From contig NZ_BSTJ01000004.1 in the NCBI RefSeq assembly GCF_030269445.1, forward strand, positions 434,001 through 498,000: a stretch of 64,000 bases of DNA, given 5' to 3'. The notes under the pieces were generated by a model, which saw nothing but the letters and a program-made list of their open reading frames with translations, was not told the DNA's origin and did not search any database. Positions 59,030-64,000 of this stretch are shown here, piece after piece. Positions within the stretch are counted from its first letter, which is position 1, and each line of letters starts with the position of its first letter. The stretch is from Actinoallomurus iriomotensis. Lineage in GTDB: Bacteria > Actinomycetota > Actinomycetes > Streptosporangiales > Streptosporangiaceae. Both the position numbers and the translations under genes were made by a program.

Positions 59030-60817
59030 ATGGCGCCCACTGTCGGCGACTACCTGCTCGAACGCCTGCGCGAGTGGGACGTGGAGCACATATTCGGTTA
59101 TCCGGGCGACGGCATCAACGGGATCATCGCGGCGCTCGGCCGAGCCGATGACAGCCCGCAGTTCGTCCAGGCCAGGCACGAGGAGATGGCCGCCTTCCAG
59201 GCGGTCGGTTACGCGAAATTCACCGGGAAACCGGGCGTCTGCATGGCCACCAGCGGACCGGGCGCGATCCACCTGCTGAACGGCCTGTACGACGCCAAGC
59301 TCGACCATGTTCCGGTGGTGGCGATCGTCGGGCAGACCGCCCGCAGCGCGATGGGCGGCAACTACCAGCAGGAGGTCGACCTGCTGAGCCTGTTCAAGGA
59401 CGTCGCGAGCGCGTACGTGCAGATGGCGACCGTCCCGGCGCAGCTGCCCAACCTGATCGACCGGGCCATGCGGATCGCCCTCGCCGACCGCACTCCCACC
59501 GCCGTGATCATCCCGGCCGACCTGCAGGAGGAGGCCTACGAGGGGCCCTCGCACGCGTTCAAGAACGTCCCGTCATCGGTCCCCGGCTACACGCCTTCGG
59601 TGACCCGCGCCCCCGACACCGAGGTGACGCGCGCCGCCGAGATCCTCAACGCCGGGTCGAAGGTGGCGATCCTCGTCGGCCAGGGGGCCCGGTCCGCCGC
59701 GGCGGAGGTCATGGAGGTCGCCGAACTCACCGGCGCCGGAGTGGCCAAGGCACTGCTCGGCAAGGACGTCCTGCCCGACGACCTGCCCTACGTCACCGGC
59801 GCGATCGGCCTCCTCGGAACGCGCCCGTCGTATGAGCTGATGCGCGACTGCGACACCCTGCTGATCGTCGGATCCAACTTCCCCTACAGCCAGTTCCTGC
59901 CCGAGTTCGGGGACGCCAGGGGAATCCAGATCGACATCGACGGCCGCATGATCGGCATGCGCTACCCGACCGAGGTCAACCTCGTCGGCGACGCGGCCCA
60001 GACGCTGCGTGCGCTCATCCCCCAGCTGAACCGGGCCGAGGACCGATCCTGGCGCCAGACCGTGGAGGACAACGTCGCCCGCTGGTGGGGCACCGTCGAG
60101 CGGCAGGCCATGGTGGAGGCCGACCCGGTCAACCCGATGCGGCTGTTCTGGGAGCTGAACTCCCGGCTCCCCGACGACGCGATCATCACCGCCGACTCCG
60201 GCTCGGCCGCGAACTGGTACGCCCGCGACCTGAAGATCCGCGGCGGCGTCCGCGGTTCGCTCTCGGGCACCCTGGCGACCATGGGACCGGGCGTGCCGTA
60301 CGCGATCGGCGCGAAGTTCGCCCACCCCGACCGGCCCGCCATCGCGTTCGTCGGCGACGGCGCCATGCAGATGAACGGCCTGGTCGAGCTCCTCACCATC
60401 AGGCGCTACTGCTCCGAGTGGTCCGACCCGCGGCTGGTCATCGCCGTGCTGCACAACAACGATCTCAACCAGGTCACCTGGGAGCTGCGCGCGATGGGCG
60501 GCGCGCCGAAGTTCGAGGAGTCCCAGACCCTGCCGGACATGTCCTACGCCACGTTCGCGCGCTCCATCGGCCTGGAGGGCATCGAGGTGAGCAAGCCCGA
60601 GGCCATCGGCCCGGCCTGGGAGAGCGCCCTGGCCGCCGACCGGCCGGTCCTCCTCGACGTCCACTGCGACCCCGACATCCCGCCGATCCCGCCGCACGCG
60701 GAGTTCGAACAGATGAAGGACGCCGCCGAGGCCATCATCAAGGGCGACCCCGACGCCCGCGGGGTGGTCAAGAAGGGGCTGAAGACCAAGGCCCAGGAGC
60801 TGTTCGGCCGAAACTGA
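59030..60817 (+). CDS. Thiamine-pyrophosphate-requiring enzyme, pyruvate oxidase-like
   Basis: About 595 aa with the three ThDP domains. The activating Glu is in ARHEEMAAFQAVGYAKF, and ATSGPGAIHLLNGLYDAKLD follows. The central domain has SKVAILVGQGARSA. The diphosphate motif runs from GDGAMQMNG to HNND. It aligns better with pyruvate oxidase/PoxB-like proteins than acetolactate synthase, and no small subunit gene is near. The reaction is likely oxidative decarboxylation of pyruvate to acetate; if oxygen is the acceptor, H2O2 is formed, and a catalase gene lies just beyond. ATG seven bases after GGAAGGA. Confidence 0.85.
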   Translation: MAPTVGDYLLERLREWDVEHIFGYPGDGINGIIAALGRADDSPQFVQARHEEMAAFQAVGYAKFTGKPGVCMATSGPGAIHLLNGLYDAKLDHVPVVAIVGQTARSAMGGNYQQEVDLLSLFKDVASAYVQMATVPAQLPNLIDRAMRIALADRTPTAVIIPADLQEEAYEGPSHAFKNVPSSVPGYTPSVTRAPDTEVTRAAEILNAGSKVAILVGQGARSAAAEVMEVAELTGAGVAKALLGKDVLPDDLPYVTGAIGLLGTRPSYELMRDCDTLLIVGSNFPYSQFLPEFGDARGIQIDIDGRMIGMRYPTEVNLVGDAAQTLRALIPQLNRAEDRSWRQTVEDNVARWWGTVERQAMVEADPVNPMRLFWELNSRLPDDAIITADSGSAANWYARDLKIRGGVRGSLSGTLATMGPGVPYAIGAKFAHPDRPAIAFVGDGAMQMNGLVELLTIRRYCSEWSDPRLVIAVLHNNDLNQVTWELRAMGGAPKFEESQTLPDMSYATFARSIGLEGIEVSKPEAIGPAWESALAADRPVLLDVHCDPDIPPIPPHAEFEQMKDAAEAIIKGDPDARGVVKKGLKTKAQELFGRN

Positions 60818-60830
60818 GCGCCCGCGTCAA

Positions 60831-60870
60831 GCCGAAGCCCGCCGGGGAGTCTTCCCCGGCGGGCTTCGGC
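60831..60870. terminator. Bidirectional terminator between pyruvate-oxidase-like and catalase genes
   Basis: Perfect 18-bp stem GCCGAAGCCCGCCGGGGA with a 4-base GTCT loop, between converging genes. Confidence 0.9.
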
Positions 60871-60881
60871 TCGCTCGGCGG

Positions 60882-62972
60882 TCAGGCGGGAACGGCGCTC
60901 AGGTCACGCTCGGGGTGACGGTGGGCCGCCACCGCCGTGACGAACGCCTCGGTGAAGTCGCCGTCCGCCGTACCGCCGGTCACCACGCCCTGGTCGGCGA
61001 CGGTCTCCCGGTCGCTTCGCCGTACGGAGGTGAGCCGGGCGACCTCCAGCAGCGAGACGCCGTCGCCGAGGGCGCCGATCGCCTTGCCGTGCTTGAAGGC
61101 CTCGCTGACGAAGTGCACCGCGTCGCCGTCGCCCGCCAGCGCCTGGACGGAACGGTCGCCGCCCGGCACCAGCACCGCGTCGTACAGGACGGAGGCGACC
61201 GTGGTCAGTGGCCGGGTGACCTCGACGTCGTCCCCGGCGGCCGCGCTGAGCGACCCGTCGACGGCGGCGAGCACCTCGCACGTCGCCCCCGCCTCGGTCA
61301 GCGCCGTCATGGCCGCCCGTACGTGGTCGCCGTCCACGCCGTCGGCGGCCAGGATCGCGATCTTGCGCGTGGCGACCGTGTCGGTGGGGCTGTTCGCCTG
61401 GCTCAGCGCCGGAGAGCGCTGGTCGCTCACCGGCCCCGCGGGTTCGGCCGGCGGCTCGACGCCGATGCCCTCGGCGACCCTGGTGGCCAGGTCGTGGTGG
61501 ACGTTGGCCAGGTTCCGTACGACGCCCTCGCGCACGTGCATGGGCTCGACCTTGCCGAGCTCGAACCGGAACGCCGCGACGATGTGGTCCTTCTCCCAGT
61601 CGGCCATGCTGTTCCAGAACAGCGTGGCCTGGGAGTAGTGGTCGGCGAAGCTCTCGCTGCGCTTGCGGATCTTGTTGCCGTCGACGCGTTCCTGGAAGTG
61701 CGCGTAGCCGTCGCCCGCGATCGCCGGGCATCCGCCGCCGAGGGAGTTGGGGTGGTACGCGGCCCGTCCGCGGTGCACCGTCGTCTGGTGGTAGCCGTCG
61801 CGGTGGTGGTTGCTCACCTCGTTCAGCGGCCGGTTGACCGGCAGCTGGGTGAAGTTGGGGCCGCCGAGGCGGATCAGCTGGGTGTCGAGGTAGGAGAACA
61901 GCCGGGCCTGGAGCAGCGGGTCGTTGGTGAAGTCGATCCCGGGCACGACGTTCGCGGTGTGGAAGGCGACCTGCTCGGTCTCGGCGAAGAAGTTGTCCGG
62001 GTTGCGGTTCAGGACCATGCGGCCGACCGGCCGTACCGGCACCTGCTCCTCCGGGATGATCTTGGTCGGGTCGAGCAGGTCGAAGTCGAAGGCGTGCTCG
62101 TCGGACTCCGGGACGAGCTGCACGCCGAGCTCCCACTCGGGGAAGTCACCGTCGTTGATGGCCTCCCACAGGTCGCGGCGGTTGAAGTCGGGGTCCTTCC
62201 CGGCGATCTTCTGGGTCTCGTCCCAGACGAGTGAGTGGGTGCCGAGTTTCGGCTTCCAGTGGAACTTCACGAACGTGCCCTCTCCGGCCTCGTTGACGAG
62301 GCGGAACGTGTGCACGCCGAACCCCTGCATCATGCGGTAGCTGCGCGGCAGCGCCCGGTCCGACATCAGCCACATCATCATGTGCGTCGTCTCGGGCTGG
62401 AGCTGCACGAAGTCCCACAGCGTGTCGTGGGCCGAGGACGCCTGCGGGATCTCGTTGTGCGGCTCGGGCTTCACCGCGTGGACGAAGTCGGGGAACTTGA
62501 TCCCGTCCTGGATGAAGAAGACGGGCATGTTGTTGCCGACCAGGTCGAAGTTGCCCCGCCGCGTGTAGAACTTCGTCGCGAAGCCCCGCACGTCCCGTAC
62601 GGTGTCGGCCGACCCGCGCGAACCCGCGACGGTGGAGAACCGCACGAAGACCGGGGTCCGCACGCCCGGGTCGGTGAGGAACTCCGCCGCCGTCACCCCG
62701 GCCAGCGCGTCGCCGTAGGCCTCGAAGTAGCCGTACGCGCCCGCGCCGCGGGCGTGCACGACGCGTTCGGGGATCCGTTCGTGGTCGAAATGGGTGATCT
62801 TCTCGCGGAAGTGGAAGTCCTCCATCAGCGTCGGACCGCGCTCGCCGGGACGCAGCGAGTTGTCGGTGTCGCTGACGGCGACGCCCTGGTCGGTGGTCAG
62901 AACCGCCTCTTCCGGGGTGGCCCGGACGGCGTCCAGCTGCCGATCCTTGTCGGTACGGTCCTCGGCCGGCAT
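60882..62972 (-). CDS. katE: Catalase, large-subunit clade 2 (KatE type) with C-terminal DJ-1-like domain
   Basis: About 696 aa, the large-subunit size. Active-site His is in [12 protein letters not shown], the Asn in [10 protein letters not shown] and the haem-ligand Tyr in [15 protein letters not shown]. The last ~170 residues ([24 protein letters not shown]) form the flavodoxin/DJ-1-like domain characteristic of HPII-type catalases. It splits H2O2 to water and oxygen in the cytoplasm. I start at the ATG five bases after GGGAG; a GTG immediately before is too close. A good SigB-type promoter motif lies upstream. Confidence 0.93.
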   Translation of the reverse strand: MPAEDRTDKDRQLDAVRATPEEAVLTTDQGVAVSDTDNSLRPGERGPTLMEDFHFREKITHFDHERIPERVVHARGAGAYGYFEAYGDALAGVTAAEFLTDPGVRTPVFVRFSTVAGSRGSADTVRDVRGFATKFYTRRGNFDLVGNNMPVFFIQDGIKFPDFVHAVKPEPHNEIPQASSAHDTLWDFVQLQPETTHMMMWLMSDRALPRSYRMMQGFGVHTFRLVNEAGEGTFVKFHWKPKLGTHSLVWDETQKIAGKDPDFNRRDLWEAINDGDFPEWELGVQLVPESDEHAFDFDLLDPTKIIPEEQVPVRPVGRMVLNRNPDNFFAETEQVAFHTANVVPGIDFTNDPLLQARLFSYLDTQLIRLGGPNFTQLPVNRPLNEVSNHHRDGYHQTTVHRGRAAYHPNSLGGGCPAIAGDGYAHFQERVDGNKIRKRSESFADHYSQATLFWNSMADWEKDHIVAAFRFELGKVEPMHVREGVVRNLANVHHDLATRVAEGIGVEPPAEPAGPVSDQRSPALSQANSPTDTVATRKIAILAADGVDGDHVRAAMTALTEAGATCEVLAAVDGSLSAAAGDDVEVTRPLTTVASVLYDAVLVPGGDRSVQALAGDGDAVHFVSEAFKHGKAIGALGDGVSLLEVARLTSVRRSDRETVADQGVVTGGTADGDFTEAFVTAVAAHRHPERDLSAVPA

Positions 62973-63011
62973 CACATCTCCCTTGAGTCTCGGGGCCGTG
63001 GGGGTGCCGCT

Positions 63012-63035
63012 CTACCCGGCCGCCGCGAGGTAAAC
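63012..63035 (-). promoter_or_regulatory. SigB-type promoter motif of the catalase gene
   Basis: On the minus strand GTTT (63035-63032), 14 bases, GGGTAG (63017-63012), a near-exact fit to the SigB consensus, about 40 bases before the ATG. SigB control of the monofunctional catalase CatB is established in Streptomyces. Confidence 0.65.
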
Positions 63036-63158
63036 AGCGTGGTTTGACTAGGCGGCGGCGAGCGGACAGGCTGGTCAGGTCCGATGCGGTCGTGAAGCAG
63101 CCGCGCCGCTCTCACATCGGGTCCACCTCTGGTGGCCCGAAGGCGGTGGGAGAGCGCG

Positions 63159-64000
63159 ATGAGCACTGTGGAGCCGACCTGGCGGGCTCCGGCCCCGGAG
63201 GAGACGTTCGGCGGCGAGGTCGCCGGGAGTCCGCCCGCCGTGGGACCGGTGGAGGCGGAGATCGTCGCCGAGCTGGCCGAGCTGCGAAAGACGGTGCGGA
63301 ACCTGCGCCGGCAGACCCGGTCGAACCGCGTGGTCTCGCGCGCGGTGGGGATGTTGCAGGAGCGCTACCGGCTGGCCGACGACCGGGTGGCCTTCACGAT
63401 GCTGGCCCGCACCTCCCAGAACCACAATCTGCCGGTGCGCACGCTGGCATCCGCGTTCGTCGCGGCACCGCGGCCTCGCCACCCGCGCGAACGGTGGTTC
63501 GCCGGACGCGGCCGGTGGGCGGCTCCCCCGGTGAGCAAGCTGCTGCCGGGACGGCCGCCGGGACGGCTGAACCGCACCGACCTGGTGCGCGCCCTCCTGC
63601 GACAGGTGATGGAGATCTCCGGTGCCCCGATGGGGAACGTGCAGCTGGTCGACGTGGCCTCGGGCGGCCTGGAACTGGCCGCGCACCACGGCCTGACCGA
63701 CGAGTTCGTCGACTTCTTCCAGCACGTCGGCGAGGACACCACCTCTTGCGCCCTGGCCGCCCAGCAGACGACCCGGGTGAGCGTCTCCGACGTCGCCACC
63801 ACGTCGGCGCTGGATGACGACTCCCGCATCCACGTCCTCGCGGCCGGCAGCCGCTCCTGCCACAGCACACCCCTGCTCGACGCCGCGGGACGATGTGTCG
63901 GCGTGGTGTCCTCGCATCACGAGCGGCCCGCCAGCACGTTGACCGACGTCCAGACCGCCGAACTGGATCGCGTGACCGCCCAGGCCGGCCGGTGGCTGCA
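63159..64000 (+). CDS. ANTAR-GAF domain protein (partial, 3' end outside window)
   Basis: At least 280 aa are visible. Residues ~35-105 form an ANTAR RNA-binding domain (SNRVVSRAVGMLQERYRL, then RTSQNHNLPVRTLASAFV). After a basic linker, a GAF domain runs from ~140 (DLVRALLRQVMEISGAPMGN) past the window end (AAGRCVGVVSSHHERPA). ANTAR proteins act as antiterminators that bind twin hairpins in nascent RNA, with the GAF domain as sensor. Here ANTAR precedes GAF, whereas most actinomycete versions have GAF first. GGGAGAG lies before the ATG. It is divergent from katE, so a stress role is plausible. Confidence 0.8.
   Translation, partial: MSTVEPTWRAPAPEETFGGEVAGSPPAVGPVEAEIVAELAELRKTVRNLRRQTRSNRVVSRAVGMLQERYRLADDRVAFTMLARTSQNHNLPVRTLASAFVAAPRPRHPRERWFAGRGRWAAPPVSKLLPGRPPGRLNRTDLVRALLRQVMEISGAPMGNVQLVDVASGGLELAAHHGLTDEFVDFFQHVGEDTTSCALAAQQTTRVSVSDVATTSALDDDSRIHVLAAGSRSCHSTPLLDAAGRCVGVVSSHHERPASTLTDVQTAELDRVTAQAGRWL

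Noticed and set aside
58940-59554. 205-codon N-terminal extension of the FAD/FeS dehydrogenase frame
   Set aside because: It runs through the divergent promoter region and antisense to the ThDP gene. The dehydrogenase family begins at MSQTLLRDL.
59030-60817. Acetolactate synthase large subunit
   Set aside because: No small-subunit or ilvC neighbour, and the motifs fit pyruvate oxidase-like enzymes better. The distinction is not absolute without alignment.

Overview
The window reads as chromosomal DNA of a very high-GC, Gram-positive actinomycete. The signs are strong GC bias at third codon positions, many GTG and TTG starts, GTGA/ATGA stop-start overlaps, Tat and lipoprotein export signals, F420-type flavoprotein families, a PASTA-less Ser/Thr kinase, an ANTAR-GAF protein and ROK, LacI, WYL and tandem-IclR regulators. 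A soil saprophyte of the Streptomyces/Streptosporangiales kind fits; the genus cannot be fixed from sequence alone. No rRNA, tRNA, CRISPR array, intact insertion sequence or prophage was seen.

Layout. (a) 1-5.7 kb, minus strand: a LacI-controlled operon encoding a secreted endonuclease/exonuclease/phosphatase-fold enzyme, two uncharacterised proteins, a peptide/nickel-class binding lipoprotein, the LacI regulator and the first permease (cut by the window edge). A TTGACA promoter and an 18-bp palindrome lie just upstream. (b) 5.9-8.6 kb: a small lipoprotein and a membrane Ser/Thr kinase with a PQQ-type propeller. (c) 8.9-15.5 kb, minus strand: three exported proteins: a ThuA/discoidin/sugar-dehydrogenase/PKD/DUF1080 giant, a cupredoxin with four Ig-like repeats and a TIM-barrel sugar isomerase-like protein. 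(d) 15.9-36 kb, plus strand: a two-domain laccase, two tandem ROK regulators, a ribose-type ABC transporter, a Gfo/Idh/MocA oxidoreductase, a ThuA protein and a second sugar dehydrogenase. After a strong hairpin comes an eight-gene set matching the ebo metabolite-trafficking cluster: MIPS-like, UbiA-like EboC, TIM barrel, EboA, TatD-like EboB, EboE, EboF-like phosphodiesterase, TIM barrel.

(e) 36-43 kb: an exported TAP-like hydrolase, a UvrA-like ABC protein divergent from a WYL regulator, a deazaflavin-dependent reductase and a double IclR regulator. (f) 43.4-47.7 kb: a polar amino-acid ABC transporter followed by a CocE/NonD hydrolase. (g) 47.7-54.9 kb: regulators, an orphan histidine kinase, paired DUF3147 proteins, a PPOX flavoprotein under a MerR/SoxR-like box, a RibD-like reductase with a divergent TetR regulator and two decayed genes. 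(h) 54.9-64 kb: an enolase-superfamily dehydratase plus a FAD/FeS 2-hydroxyacid dehydrogenase, divergent from a pyruvate-oxidase-like ThDP enzyme; a clade-2 catalase; and an ANTAR-GAF protein cut by the edge. SigB-like promoter motifs precede three of these genes.

How it may work together (inference). Blocks c and d look like one programme for oxidative handling of an external carbohydrate. Exported ThuA/sugar dehydrogenase/DUF1080 proteins would modify it, the ABC system would import it, and the Gfo/Idh/MocA and TIM-barrel enzymes would process it, under the ROK pair. The ebo-like genes may move or modify a derived or co-regulated metabolite. Block h looks like sugar-acid and pyruvate oxidation linked to oxidative stress defence.
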